DNA from: JBOHDX01 sp050700835
GTDB lineage: Bacteria > Actinomycetota > Actinomycetes > Propionibacteriales > Nocardioidaceae
Length of the DNA: 53,256 nt
Direction of reading: 5' to 3'
Assembly (NCBI GenBank): GCA_050700835.1
Contig: JBOHDX010000129.1
Coordinates: forward strand, 1 to 53,256
The translations under genes and the position numbers were made by a program. Below the pieces are notes generated by a model that did no database searches, was not told the origin of the DNA, and saw only the letters and a list, made by a program, of their open reading frames with translations. Below, in pieces: positions 8,449-16,590 of the stretch. Positions within the stretch are counted from its first letter, which is position 1. Each line of letters starts with the position of its first letter.

Positions 8449-8483
8449 ATGCCCTGCGGCTGCCCGCCTCGCGGGAAGGGCAT
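8449..8483 (+). promoter_or_regulatory. Nested hairpin in the infA leader
   Basis: ATGCCCT (8449-8455) pairs with AGGGCAT (8477-8483), and inside it CCCGC (8463-8467) pairs with GCGGG (8471-8475) over a three-base loop. There is no T-tract, so an intrinsic terminator is unlikely. It could be a structured leader element or an mRNA stabiliser. Confidence 0.35.
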
Positions 8484-8572
8484 CGGAGCGACCCGGCCGA
8501 GTCACACCGTGACGTCGCGAGGACGTCCGGGCAGCAACCCAGTCACACATCAGCGACAAGATTGCGGAGGAC

Positions 8573-8794
8573 ATGCCGAAGAAGGAAGGGGTCATCGAGA
8601 TCGAGGGCTCCGTCGTCGAGGCTCTCCCGAACGCCATGTTCAGGGTCGAGCTGAGCAACGGTCACAAGGTTCTCGCCCACATCAGCGGCAAGATGCGACA
8701 GCACTACATCCGGATCCTCCCCGAGGACCGTGTCGTGGTCGAGCTCTCGCCGTACGACCTCACCCGCGGTCGGATCGTCTACCGCTACAAGTAA
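8573..8794 (+). CDS. infA: Translation initiation factor IF-1
   Basis: IF-1 occupies the 30S A site during initiation. The 73-residue OB-fold protein starts MPKKEGVIEIEGSVVEALPN and has FRVELSNGHKVLAHISGKMR and the terminal TRGRIVYRYK, all near-invariant. A GGAGG site lies 4 bases before the ATG. It heads the alpha-operon block and has a candidate promoter upstream. Confidence 0.98.
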   Translation: MPKKEGVIEIEGSVVEALPNAMFRVELSNGHKVLAHISGKMRQHYIRILPEDRVVVELSPYDLTRGRIVYRYK

Positions 8795-8858
8795 CCCACC
8801 CCAGCCGTCCACCTAGCCGGAGCCGGTCATGCCTGCTCCGACCCACCCGGAGAGCTCG

Positions 8859-8972
8859 ATGAAGGTCAATCCGAGCGTCAAGAAGATCTGCGACAAGTGC
8901 AAGGTGATCCGCCGTAACGGGCGGGTCATGGTGATCTGCGAGAACCCCCGACACAAGCAACGTCAGGGCTGA
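8859..8972 (+). CDS. rpmJ: 50S ribosomal protein L36 (zinc-binding form)
   Basis: This gene encodes only 37 residues, beginning MKVNPSVKKICDKCKVIRRN and ending ENPRHKQRQG. Cys11, Cys14, Cys27 and His32 form the zinc ribbon of the C+ L36. L36 is the smallest 50S protein and binds 23S rRNA near the L7/L12 stalk base. GGAGA precedes the ATG, and the location between infA and rpsM is the canonical one. Confidence 0.97.
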   Translation: MKVNPSVKKICDKCKVIRRNGRVMVICENPRHKQRQG

Positions 8973-9148
8973 TCCAGCACCACCCCCTACGTGACCGCTC
9001 GCGTCGGTGCGTCCACTCCTTGCGGAGTGATCGTCTCGGCGTGGCACCCCCGGACCGGAGGCAGGGGCCCTGTCGAGGTGCAGCGACATCGAGGCAGACA
9101 GGGACGCGGCACGGACAGACCTCCGTACGTCAGGAAGGACACCGCCAC

Positions 9149-9529
9149 ATGGCACGCCTCGTCGGTGTCGACCTCCCGCGCGACAAGCGCATCGAGGTCG
9201 CACTCACCTACATCTTCGGCATCGGCCGAACCCGCGCCCTGAAGACACTCGACGCGACGGGGGTCAGCCCTGACCTCCGGGTGCACGAGCTGGGCGACGA
9301 GGAGCTGGTCAAGCTCCGCGACTACATCGAGGGCAACTACCAGGTCGAGGGCGACCTGCGACGCGAGGTCGCCGCCGATATTCGTCGCAAGGTCGAGATC
9401 GGCAGCTACCAAGGTCGCCGCCACCGCAGCGGCCTGCCGGTGCGCGGTCAGCGGACCCGGACCAACGCGCGCGGCCGCAAGGGCCCCAAGCGCACGGTTG
9501 CCGGTAAGAAGAAGGCCGGCAAGAAGTGA
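9149..9529 (+). CDS. rpsM: 30S ribosomal protein S13
   Basis: S13 is in the 30S head, forms bridges B1a/B1b and touches the P-site tRNA. The 126-residue protein starts MARLVGVDLPRDKRIEVALTYIFGIGRTRA and ends in a Lys-rich tail after RHRSGLPVRGQRTRTNARGRKG. An AGGAAGGA site precedes the ATG. The reading frame is open further upstream, but homology begins at this ATG. The 176-base gap after rpmJ has no gene that I can support. Confidence 0.97.
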   Translation: MARLVGVDLPRDKRIEVALTYIFGIGRTRALKTLDATGVSPDLRVHELGDEELVKLRDYIEGNYQVEGDLRREVAADIRRKVEIGSYQGRRHRSGLPVRGQRTRTNARGRKGPKRTVAGKKKAGKK

Positions 9530-9607
9530 TGCCGGTCCGCCAACCCGGCCAGCCGCCCGTCCGCCAGTCGACCCGACCCGTTTCCCAGTCGTAGGAGAAG
9601 ACCACAG

Positions 9608-10015
9608 ATGCCTCCCAGGAGCCGAACCACGGCCGGCGCCAAGAAAGTGCGCCGCAAGGAGAAGAAGAACATCGCTCAGGGCGCTGCTCACATCAAGAGC
9701 ACGTTCAACAACACGATCGTCACGATCACCGACCCCGCGGGTGCGGTGATCTCGTGGGCCAGTGCCGGCACCGTCGGCTTCAAGGGCTCACGCAAGTCCA
9801 CGCCGTTCGCCGCGCAGATGGCCGCCGAGGCCGCGGGTCGCCGGGCGATGGAGCACGGGATGAAGAAGATCGACGTCTTCGTGAAGGGTCCTGGCTCGGG
9901 TCGCGAGACGGCGATCCGGTCGCTGGGTGCGGTCGGCCTCGAGGTCGGCAACATCTCAGACGTCACCCCCACCCCGCACAACGGATGCCGGCCGCCCAAG
10001 CGCCGCCGCGTCTGA
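9608..10015 (+). CDS. rpsK: 30S ribosomal protein S11
   Basis: S11 lies on the 30S platform near the Shine-Dalgarno helix. The 135-residue product has a basic N-terminus, then AHIKSTFNNTIVTITDPAGAVISWASAGTVGFKGSRKSTPFAAQ and the C-terminal DVTPTPHNGCRPPKRRRV. GTAGGAGAAG precedes the ATG. It sits between rpsM and rpsD, as expected. Confidence 0.98.
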   Translation: MPPRSRTTAGAKKVRRKEKKNIAQGAAHIKSTFNNTIVTITDPAGAVISWASAGTVGFKGSRKSTPFAAQMAAEAAGRRAMEHGMKKIDVFVKGPGSGRETAIRSLGAVGLEVGNISDVTPTPHNGCRPPKRRRV

Positions 10016-10061
10016 CCATCCCCGGTAAGACTCCGGAAAGACCAAGGAGAAGCGAACTCAC

Positions 10062-10670
10062 ATGGCCCGTTACACCGGTCCCATGACCAAGAAGTCGCGC
10101 CGACTCGGGGTTGACCTCGTCGGTGGCGACCAGGCGTTCGAGCGCCGCCCGTACCCCCCCGGCCAGCACGGCCGCGGCCGCGTGAAGGAGAGCGAGTACC
10201 GCCTCCAGCTGCAGGAGAAGCAGAAGGCTCGCTTCACCTACGGCGTGATGGAGAAGCAGTTCCGCCGCTACTACGACGAGGCCAGCCGTCGCGCCGGCAA
10301 GACCGGCGACAACCTGCTTCAGCTGCTCGAGGCTCGGCTCGACAACGTCGTCTACCGCGCGGGATTCGCGCGTACGCGACGGCACGCGCGCCAGCTCGTC
10401 GGGCACGGCCACTTCATGGTCAACGGCCACAAGGTCGACATCCCGTCGTACCAAGTGACCGAGCACGACGTGATCGACGTGCGGGCGAAGTCGATCGAGA
10501 TGACGCCCTTCATCATCACCCGTGAGACCCACGGCGAGCGCCTCGTCCCGGCGTGGCTCGACGTGCTGCCCAACCGCATGCGCATTCTCGTCCACCAGCT
10601 CCCGGTCCGCGCCCAGATCGATGTCCCGGTCCAGGAGCAGCTCATCGTCGAGTACTACTCGAAGAAGTGA
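10062..10670 (+). CDS. rpsD: 30S ribosomal protein S4 (cysteine-free form)
   Basis: S4 starts 30S assembly by binding the 16S five-way junction and has helicase-like and accuracy roles. The 202-residue protein has an N-terminal domain without any cysteine (zinc-free type) and an S4 RNA-binding domain with RLDNVVYRAGFARTRRHARQLVGHGHFMVNG. Note that S14 and L36 here are the zinc-requiring versions. The upstream AAGGAGAAG serves as ribosome-binding site. Confidence 0.97.
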   Translation: MARYTGPMTKKSRRLGVDLVGGDQAFERRPYPPGQHGRGRVKESEYRLQLQEKQKARFTYGVMEKQFRRYYDEASRRAGKTGDNLLQLLEARLDNVVYRAGFARTRRHARQLVGHGHFMVNGHKVDIPSYQVTEHDVIDVRAKSIEMTPFIITRETHGERLVPAWLDVLPNRMRILVHQLPVRAQIDVPVQEQLIVEYYSKK

Positions 10671-10779
10671 ACCGCCTGGGTCGCATCCGCTCTCGGCGGG
10701 TGGCTGCCCGAGTCGGTGCCAGTCCAGTCCTGTCAGTTCGTGACCGTCATATAGCGGGCGGCGCGGAAAGGAAGTCACA

Positions 10780-11793
10780 ATGCTCATCGCCCAACGCCCA
10801 TCCCTGACCGAAGAGGTCGTCGAGGACCACCGTTCGCGCTTCGTCATCGAGCCTCTCGAGCCCGGCTTCGGCTACACCCTCGGCAACTCATTGCGCCGTA
10901 CCCTGCTGTCCTCGATCCCCGGTGCCTCGGTCACCTCGATCAAGGTCGACGGCGTCCTCCACGAGTTCTCCACCATCCCCGGTGTCACCGAGGACGTCAC
11001 CGAGATCATCTTGAACCTCAAGGATCTGGTGGTCTCCTCCGAGCAGGACGAACCCGTCACGATGTATCTGCGCAAGCAGGGCCCGGGCGACGTCACCGCC
11101 GAGGACATCGCTCCGCCGGCCGGGGTCGAGGTGCACAACCCCGACCTCAAGATCGCCACCCTCAACGGCACCGGCAAGCTCGAGATGGAGCTCGTCGTCG
11201 AGCGTGGCCGCGGCTACGTCTCGGCCGCCCAGAACAAGGCTGGGGACGCCGAGATCGGCCGGATGCCGGTCGACTCGATCTACTCCCCCGTGCTGAAGGT
11301 GACCTACAAGGTCGAGGCCACCCGCGTCGAGCAGCGGACCGACTTCGACAAGCTCGTCCTCGACGTCGAGACCAAGCAGTCGATGCGACCGCGCGATGCG
11401 ATCGCGAGCGCCGGCAAGACGCTGGTGGAGCTGTTCGGCCTGGCCCGTGAGCTCAACGTCGAGGCGGAGGGCATCGACATCGGCCCGTCGCCGGTGGACG
11501 AGCAGCTGGCCGCCGACCTGGCCCTGCCGGTCGAGGACCTTCAGCTCACGGTGCGGTCGTACAACTGTCTCAAGCGTGAAGGCATCCACACCGTTGGTGA
11601 GCTGATCTCCCGTAGCGAGCAGGACCTTCTCGACATCCGCAACTTCGGCGCCAAGTCGATCGACGAGGTCAAGGCCAAGCTGGTCGAGATGGGGCTCGGC
11701 CTCAAGGACAGCGCTCCCGGCTTCGACCCGCGGGCAGCGCTGGACGCCTACGGCGACGACGACGAGAGCTTCGCAGAGGACGAGCAGTACTGA
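10780..11793 (+). CDS. rpoA: RNA polymerase alpha subunit
   Basis: The alpha dimer nucleates RNA polymerase assembly. The 337-residue protein has the N-terminal domain (PGFGYTLGNSLRRTLLSSIPGASVTSI at about 28-54), a linker around residue 230, and the C-terminal helix-hairpin-helix domain with LTVRSYNCLKREGIHTVGELI and LDIRNFGAKSIDEVKAKL for UP-element and activator contact. The tail is acidic (GDDDESFAEDEQY). AAAGGAAG precedes the ATG. Confidence 0.98.
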   Translation: MLIAQRPSLTEEVVEDHRSRFVIEPLEPGFGYTLGNSLRRTLLSSIPGASVTSIKVDGVLHEFSTIPGVTEDVTEIILNLKDLVVSSEQDEPVTMYLRKQGPGDVTAEDIAPPAGVEVHNPDLKIATLNGTGKLEMELVVERGRGYVSAAQNKAGDAEIGRMPVDSIYSPVLKVTYKVEATRVEQRTDFDKLVLDVETKQSMRPRDAIASAGKTLVELFGLARELNVEAEGIDIGPSPVDEQLAADLALPVEDLQLTVRSYNCLKREGIHTVGELISRSEQDLLDIRNFGAKSIDEVKAKLVEMGLGLKDSAPGFDPRAALDAYGDDDESFAEDEQY

Positions 11794-11873
11794 CGCTCAC
11801 TCAGGCCGTTCGACCGCTGATCCGTTGACGATTCAGGCACGCTCGTGCGTGTCGTAGCCCCAGGAGACAGACC

Positions 11874-12608
11874 ATGCCCACGCCCACCAAGGGTCCGCGA
11901 CTGGGCGGCAGCCCGGCCCACCAGCGGCTGATCCTCGCGAACCTCGCGACGAGCCTGTTCGAGCACGGCAAGATCACCACGACCGAGGCGAAGGCCCGCC
12001 GGTTGCGCCCGTTCGCTGAGCACCTGATCACCAAGGCGCGGCACGACGACCTGCACAATCGCCGGCAGGTGCTCAAGGTGATCCACGACAAGAGCATCGT
12101 CCACGTGCTGTTCACCGACATCGGCCCGCGCTTCGCCACTCGCCCGGGCGGTTACACCCGGATCACCAAGGTGAGTCCCCGCAAGGGCGACAACGCGCCG
12201 ATGGCCGTGATCGAGCTGGTCGAGTCGGTCGACTTCGCGGCTCCGGCCACCCCGGCGAAGAAGTCGGCCAAGAAGTCGGCCAAGAAGGCCGCCCAGAAGC
12301 CGTCGGCCGAGGAAGCGGTGGCCGAGAAGGCGGTGGCCGAGGAGACCGCCGAGCAGGCCGACGCCGAGCAGACCGGCGTCGTCGAGCCTGCCTCGTCGGA
12401 GGGCCCGTACGGCCCGGACTCTGCGGCCCCCCTCGAGGATGGGACCACCCCTGAGGGTTTCGACATCAAGGGCAACGCCGACTCGATGAAGTACCACCTG
12501 CCGGACGGTCAGTGGTACGACCAGACGGTGCCCGAGGTGTGGTTCCGCACCGAGGAGGCAGCTCGGGTCGCCGGGTTCACCAAGGCCGGCGAGCACACCG
12601 AGGACTGA
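11874..12608 (+). CDS. rplQ: 50S ribosomal protein L17 with C-terminal sunset-type domain
   Basis: Residues 1-120 are the conserved L17 core (MPTPTKGPRLGGSPAHQRLI at the start and GGYTRITKVSPRKGDNAPMAVIELVE at its end). The product is 244 residues, about twice the core length. A linker rich in Ala/Lys/Glu with AKKS repeats follows (residues ~122-190). Residues ~194-237 then form a compact unit, GFDIKGNADSMKYHLPDG to VWFRTEEAARVAGF. I recognise this as the small IKGN..YH..WF domain (often called sunset domain) seen at the end of several actinobacterial proteins. Its function is unknown to me. Confidence 0.95.
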   Translation: MPTPTKGPRLGGSPAHQRLILANLATSLFEHGKITTTEAKARRLRPFAEHLITKARHDDLHNRRQVLKVIHDKSIVHVLFTDIGPRFATRPGGYTRITKVSPRKGDNAPMAVIELVESVDFAAPATPAKKSAKKSAKKAAQKPSAEEAVAEKAVAEETAEQADAEQTGVVEPASSEGPYGPDSAAPLEDGTTPEGFDIKGNADSMKYHLPDGQWYDQTVPEVWFRTEEAARVAGFTKAGEHTED

Positions 12609-12631
12609 GGTGTGAGGTAGCAGGGGCCGAC

Positions 12632-13444
12632 GTGGTGACCCGGTTGCGCATCGATCTGTCCTACGACGGGAGTGAGTTCTCGGGTTGGGCACGCCAGCCG
12701 GGGCTGCGCACCGTCCAGGGCGAGGTCGAGGCGGCACTGGCCCAAGTCCTCCGGCTCCCGTCGGTCGACCTCACCTGTGCCGGTCGTACCGACGCAGGTG
12801 TGCACGCCCGTGGCCAGGTCTGCCACGCAGACCTGCCCGAGGTGGATCTTGCCCAGCTGGCCCGGCGGATCCGGAGCATGCTCCCCGACGACATCGCCGT
12901 CGGCGCCATCGCGGTGGTCGAGCCGGGCTTCGACGCCCGGTTCTCCGCGTTGTGGCGGCGGTACGCCTACCGGATCTGCGACTCGCCGGGCGGGCTCGAC
13001 CCGCTGCGGCGTCGCGAAGTGCTGGCCTGGCGACGAGCCCTGGATCACGACGCCATGAACACCGCGGCGGCGCCCCTGCTCGGCGAGCACGACTTCGCGG
13101 CGTTCTGCCGCCGCCGCCCCGGCGCCACCACCGTGCGCACCATGCTGGAGCTGCACTGCTCCCGCAACGACGACGGCCTGGTGGAGTGCACAGTGATCGC
13201 CGATGCGTTCTGCCACCAGATGGTGCGGAGCCTTGTGGGTGCGCTGGTCGCCGTTGGTGAGGGGCGACACGAAGTCGCCGCGCCCAGCGGCGCCTTGCGC
13301 GCGGGCGTGCGCGACAGCAGGTTCACCGTCCTGCCGGCGCACGGGCTCACACTGGAGGAGGTGGCGTACCCGTCACCCGATCAGCTGACCAGGCGGGCCG
13401 AGCAGGCCCGCACCGTGCGCATCCTGCCTGGGGCAGGGATGTGA
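12632..13444 (+). CDS. truA: tRNA pseudouridine(38-40) synthase TruA
   Basis: TruA makes pseudouridine in the anticodon stem-loop. The protein begins at GTG 12632 or 12635 (VTRLRIDLSYDGSEFSGWARQPGLRTVQGE) and carries the catalytic Asp54 in CAGRTDAGVHARGQVCH. FRRRPGATTVRTM and the VIADAFCHQMVRSLVGALV segment are further family blocks. The frame is open upstream into rplQ, but the homology begins here. Length is 270 residues. The stop overlaps the start of the methyltransferase (GTGA at 13441). Confidence 0.95.
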   Translation: MVTRLRIDLSYDGSEFSGWARQPGLRTVQGEVEAALAQVLRLPSVDLTCAGRTDAGVHARGQVCHADLPEVDLAQLARRIRSMLPDDIAVGAIAVVEPGFDARFSALWRRYAYRICDSPGGLDPLRRREVLAWRRALDHDAMNTAAAPLLGEHDFAAFCRRRPGATTVRTMLELHCSRNDDGLVECTVIADAFCHQMVRSLVGALVAVGEGRHEVAAPSGALRAGVRDSRFTVLPAHGLTLEEVAYPSPDQLTRRAEQARTVRILPGAGM

Positions 13445-14043
13445 ACGACCACTACTTCTCCACGGATCCGTCCTCGTCGGTTGAACAGACCCGGATCGCC
13501 TTCCCCGCCTGGGGTCACGAGCTCACGCTGGTGGCGGCCACCGGAGTGTTCTCCTCCCGTCGGCTCGATCTCGGAACGTCAGTGTTGTTCAGGTCGGCCG
13601 CTCCCGATCAGCACGCTGAGTCCGTCGTCGACCTTGGCTGCGGGTGGGGGCCGATCACGGCGGCACTCGCGGTCAGCCTTCCCGAAGCCGTGGTGTGGGC
13701 CGTCGACGTCAACCAGCGGGCGCTGGAGACGACCGCGGCCAACGCCGCCAGGCTGCGCATCGGCAGCCGCGTGCGCACGGTCACACCGGAGCAGGTCCCG
13801 GAGGATCTCCAGGTCGACGAGATCTGGTCCAACCCACCGATCCATGCGGGCAAGCAGGTTCTCCACGACCTGCTGCTGGCGTGGTTGCTGCGGCTGCGTC
13901 CCGGCGGTCGCGCCGTACTCGTGATCGGCAAGAACCTCGGCGCCGACTCTCTGCAGCGGTGGCTGGCCGGCCAGGGCCACCCCTGCGAGCGGCTGGCCAG
14001 CGCGAAGGGCTTCCGGGTCCTGGAGGTACACCGCCCGACCTGA
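13441..14043 (+). CDS. RsmC-like class I SAM-dependent methyltransferase
   Basis: The 200-residue protein resembles the C-terminal MTS half of RsmC. Motif I is VVDLGCGWGPI (residues 62-72), the acidic end of strand 2 is AVDVN (88-91), and the catalytic NPPIHAGK lies at 131-138. NPP(I/F) is typical of N-methyltransferases acting on a base amino group, so a guanine-N2 or similar nucleic-acid target is likely but not proven. It is coupled to truA. A fragment of this gene recurs at 16591-16672, so the locus has been duplicated. Confidence 0.85.
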   Translation: MNDHYFSTDPSSSVEQTRIAFPAWGHELTLVAATGVFSSRRLDLGTSVLFRSAAPDQHAESVVDLGCGWGPITAALAVSLPEAVVWAVDVNQRALETTAANAARLRIGSRVRTVTPEQVPEDLQVDEIWSNPPIHAGKQVLHDLLLAWLLRLRPGGRAVLVIGKNLGADSLQRWLAGQGHPCERLASAKGFRVLEVHRPT

Positions 14044-14075
14044 CCGGATGCCCAACGCGCGCCCGACAAGCTGCC

Positions 14076-14144
14076 GCTTCACCCGCCGTACTACCGTCGG
14101 GGCGGACATTTCGGGCGCAAACCGGTACCTGCTGCGTGTGAAGC
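14076..14144. repeat. REP-like inverted repeat, degenerate copy 1
   Basis: An imperfect hairpin has arms 14076-14097 and 14121-14144 around a core CGGACATTTCGGGCGC (14103-14118). The same 16-base core and very similar arms occur at 16693-16762, where the stem is perfect. The similarity extends left into the end of the methyltransferase and right through CCGGATGNCCACGCGCCC. This shows that the two places descend from one sequence. Confidence 0.75.
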
Positions 14145-14211
14145 CGGATGCCCACGCGCCCGGTTGGACGGATCGACCGGGCCCGCACCTGTGCGCGAGG
14201 GATGCCCACGC

Positions 14212-14255
14212 GCCGGCCGGACCGCCCCTCCCGCCCGCGGGTCTAGCCGGCCGGC
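14212..14255 (-). terminator. Hairpin at the end of the lipoprotein gene
   Basis: GCCGGCCGG (14212-14220) and CCGGCCGGC (14247-14255) are perfect 9-base arms that straddle the minus-strand stop codon at 14243. There is no U-tract. It is a candidate actinobacterial-type terminator between the converging methyltransferase and lipoprotein genes. Confidence 0.4.
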
Positions 14256-15454
14256 ACGACGGTGTCGATGTGGAGCGTGATGAGACCGTTGCGGAGGGGA
14301 TGGACCTGGGTTGCGAAGGCGACCAGTGGGCCCTCGGTGCTGAACCCGCCCGGCACGTACCAGGCCAGGCCGGCGAGCCTCGTGGCAGGCGCGGCACCAC
14401 CGGTGTCCGACACCACCTGCACCCCGCCGCCCGTTCCACCGTCGAAGGCAACGAAGGACCGGCCGGGTTCCCGCACATTGTTGGAGCACCAGCAAACCCG
14501 TCGCGGCGACGCGTCGGGACTGCGAAGGTTCACGGCCCAGATCTGGTTCTGGTCGCCGTTGACCGGTTGTCCCCAGGTGGCCCAGCCGCCTTGTGCCCAG
14601 GGCGCCGACGCCTGGTGGTTCCCGCCGAGATCTCGAGGGGTGCCGCCGGTGACCGGGACGGCGTAGATCTCGCGGGAGTTCGACGGGGGCCGGTTCCAGG
14701 TCTCGCCCGGCTGGTGCGGCGGGAAGGCGTCGTCGTAGACGACCCACCCAGCACTGAGCGAGGCGTTGAACGGCAACACATGGCGGACCAGGATCGACGT
14801 GTGACGGGTGGCGAGGTCCGTCACCATGATGTCGCTGGTGCGGCCATCCACATCGAGAGTCCGCCACACGATACGTCCTTCTGCGGCAATGGCAGCCGGC
14901 CAGTCACCGTCCGACCGGCCGTGGCTGCTGGTGATGGTCCACCGGTGGCCGGTGCGCAGGTTCTCGGCCCACATCGCCCACTCCGCGTTGGGATCTCCTT
15001 CCGACGGGAGACGACTCAGGTCGGTCCACACCACGGTGTTCCCGGTCCCGGAGACGGAGCCGATCAGGCCGCTCGTCCAGGCGCTCTTGGCGACCTGCCG
15101 CGTGTGGCCGGAGGTGAGGTCGCGGACGAACACAATGTTGGGGTTGCCGAAGCGCTCTGAGCACCCCACGCAGGCACCCCAGACGAGATGACTGCCGAAC
15201 AGCTCCAGCCCGAGCACACTTGGTTCACCGGGCAGAGGCACGCTGGTCTGACTGGTCAGCTGCAAAACATCGGCAGGGTGGTCGCGGCCGGTCGACTCCG
15301 GGGACCCGGGTGTCGGTGTGCTGACGTGGTGGCCAGCTATTGCGCTGGACGTGCATCCACCGAGCAGCACGGCGACAGCCGCCGTGACCGCGGCGGTGAT
15401 CTGCCGCCGGGAACGCTGCGGCACCGTGCGGCGACGCTGCGGTGGGCTGGTCAC
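14243..15454 (-). CDS. Secreted lipoprotein, TolB/propeller-like
   Basis: This 403-residue protein starts at GTG 15454, overlapping the stop of the upstream gene (GTGA), so the two are probably co-translated. An Arg-rich n-region (QRSRRQIT) and a hydrophobic stretch lead to LLGGC with Cys34, a lipobox; a Tat route is possible but not certain. The mature part has repeated segments such as VFVRDLTSGHTRQVA, MWAENLRTGHRW, IMVTDLATRHTS and IWAVNLRSPDASPRR, spaced like propeller blades. Cysteines recur as CVGC and CWC. The ligand is unknown. Residues before the GTG are unlikely to be translated because they overlap the upstream gene. Confidence 0.75.
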   Translation of the reverse strand: MTSPPQRRRTVPQRSRRQITAAVTAAVAVLLGGCTSSAIAGHHVSTPTPGSPESTGRDHPADVLQLTSQTSVPLPGEPSVLGLELFGSHLVWGACVGCSERFGNPNIVFVRDLTSGHTRQVAKSAWTSGLIGSVSGTGNTVVWTDLSRLPSEGDPNAEWAMWAENLRTGHRWTITSSHGRSDGDWPAAIAAEGRIVWRTLDVDGRTSDIMVTDLATRHTSILVRHVLPFNASLSAGWVVYDDAFPPHQPGETWNRPPSNSREIYAVPVTGGTPRDLGGNHQASAPWAQGGWATWGQPVNGDQNQIWAVNLRSPDASPRRVCWCSNNVREPGRSFVAFDGGTGGGVQVVSDTGGAAPATRLAGLAWYVPGGFSTEGPLVAFATQVHPLRNGLITLHIDTVVPAG

Positions 15455-16284
15455 CAGACCACTTGCCGGTCGGGGGACTCGACGACGGCGTTGTAGTCGC
15501 TTGGTGCCGGGAAGATGTGGAAGCCGAACGGGTTCACGTGGCCACCATCGGGCGTGACGGTGTCGTGGTTCCACTCGTCTGCCACGCCGAGGTCATTGGT
15601 GCTGAAGTTGTAGAAGTAGGCGACGTCGAAGTGCTCGTAAGCCACATGGGCCCAGAACGGCAACGGGGATGTGAGCACGTTCTGGATCGTGGTCTGCCCG
15701 TAGTAGACGTCGTCGGCGACCCGGCCCATCAGGTCGTTGGTGCTGCTCGGAACGTGGACGTTCCAGGCGCCGTAGTTGAAGAAGTGGGCGTTCAGTGCGT
15801 CGCGGATCTCCACCGCCGAGGTGCCGTCGGTCGTGGTGTGCTCCCAGCTGACGAACTGCGCTTCGCCGTAGTCGACCTCGGTCATCCCCTTGACCATGTT
15901 CCGGGTGGCCGACGGTCCGCAGGTGTACGTCTTGCCACCATCGCCCTCGCCTTCGGCGTACAGCGGGTGTGGCAGCGGCCCGGCACCGGAGTTCGGGACG
16001 CATGGCGATCCGGGTGGGCACGATCGCGGACTCACCCTGCCGGCGCCGGGATGCTCCTGCTGGATCACCCGCAGCAGGGCTAGCTTCGGCTGGAACCGGC
16101 TCAACTGCGCGGCGGTCAGGTTCGTGGCTTGCCGATTGCTGAACACCCCGGTGTTGTGCGGCCCTGCGACCGGCGGATGCCCCCCAGCCGTTGCATAACC
16201 CGCACTCGTCAGCACAATCGGGCTTCCCACCGTTAAGCACAATGCCGCGGTGATCGCCACCGCGATTCGCTGTGTCCGCTTCAC
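15451..16284 (-). CDS. Exported C39-like cysteine peptidase candidate
   Basis: The 277-residue protein has a clear signal peptide (MKRTQRIAVAITAALCLTVG, cleavage probably near ATAGG, residue ~35). Residues 119-130 read KTYTCGPSATRN; CGP(A/S) with Cys122 is the nucleophile motif of the C39-like papain-fold peptidases. His218 (YEHFDVAYFYN) and Asp236 (LGVADEWNH) are placed as the His and Asp of that fold would be. This assignment is my inference from motif order. The gene is the first of a two-gene minus-strand unit with the lipoprotein. The region before residue 118 is Pro/Cys-rich with no recognised domain. Confidence 0.6.
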   Translation of the reverse strand: MKRTQRIAVAITAALCLTVGSPIVLTSAGYATAGGHPPVAGPHNTGVFSNRQATNLTAAQLSRFQPKLALLRVIQQEHPGAGRVSPRSCPPGSPCVPNSGAGPLPHPLYAEGEGDGGKTYTCGPSATRNMVKGMTEVDYGEAQFVSWEHTTTDGTSAVEIRDALNAHFFNYGAWNVHVPSSTNDLMGRVADDVYYGQTTIQNVLTSPLPFWAHVAYEHFDVAYFYNFSTNDLGVADEWNHDTVTPDGGHVNPFGFHIFPAPSDYNAVVESPDRQVVW

Positions 16285-16346
16285 GGTACACCGCCCCTCA
16301 CCAGAATCGGCGGAAGCAACCTACGGCTCAAACGGTCGGGGGGGGA

Positions 16347-16364
16347 ATGGCCCGTTCGGGCCAT
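16347..16364. promoter_or_regulatory. 18-bp palindrome upstream of the exported-peptidase gene
   Basis: ATGGCCCG and CGGGCCAT flank TT, a perfect inverted repeat 63 bases upstream of the minus-strand start at 16284. It directly follows a run of eight G. Its position fits an operator or promoter-proximal site of the two-gene unit, but no regulator is identified. Confidence 0.4.
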
Positions 16365-16435
16365 CTGGTCACGAAGGGCTTCGATGAGGCGACGGTGCCT
16401 CAGGTCGGTCGAAGTTGCCTGGCCGAGCCCTGCGG

Positions 16436-16590
16436 ACGGCGACGCCTGCCGATGGCCGCGGCGAGAGACGGCTAACCGGTCGGAGCCGTCCGGCCGCGAC
16501 GGCAGACTGGCCCGTGGGACACGTGGATCTGGCCGGCATCCGCTCCGAGCTGCCCGACGGCCGGGTGCTGGTCGACGACGTCTCGTTGCG
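16436..16590 (+). pseudogene. Duplicated 5' end of the ABC-F gene with its upstream region
   Basis: This stretch is about 90% identical to 16787-16944, offset by ~353 bases. It includes the upstream sequence and the first ~25 codons of the ABC-F gene, starting at GTG 16514: GHVDLAGIRSELPDGRVLVDDVSLR against GHVDLAGIRFELPDGRVLLDDVSFR. At 16590 the match to ABC-F ends abruptly and methyltransferase sequence begins. The frame runs on to 16759 but encodes nothing recognisable after the junction. Confidence 0.85.
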
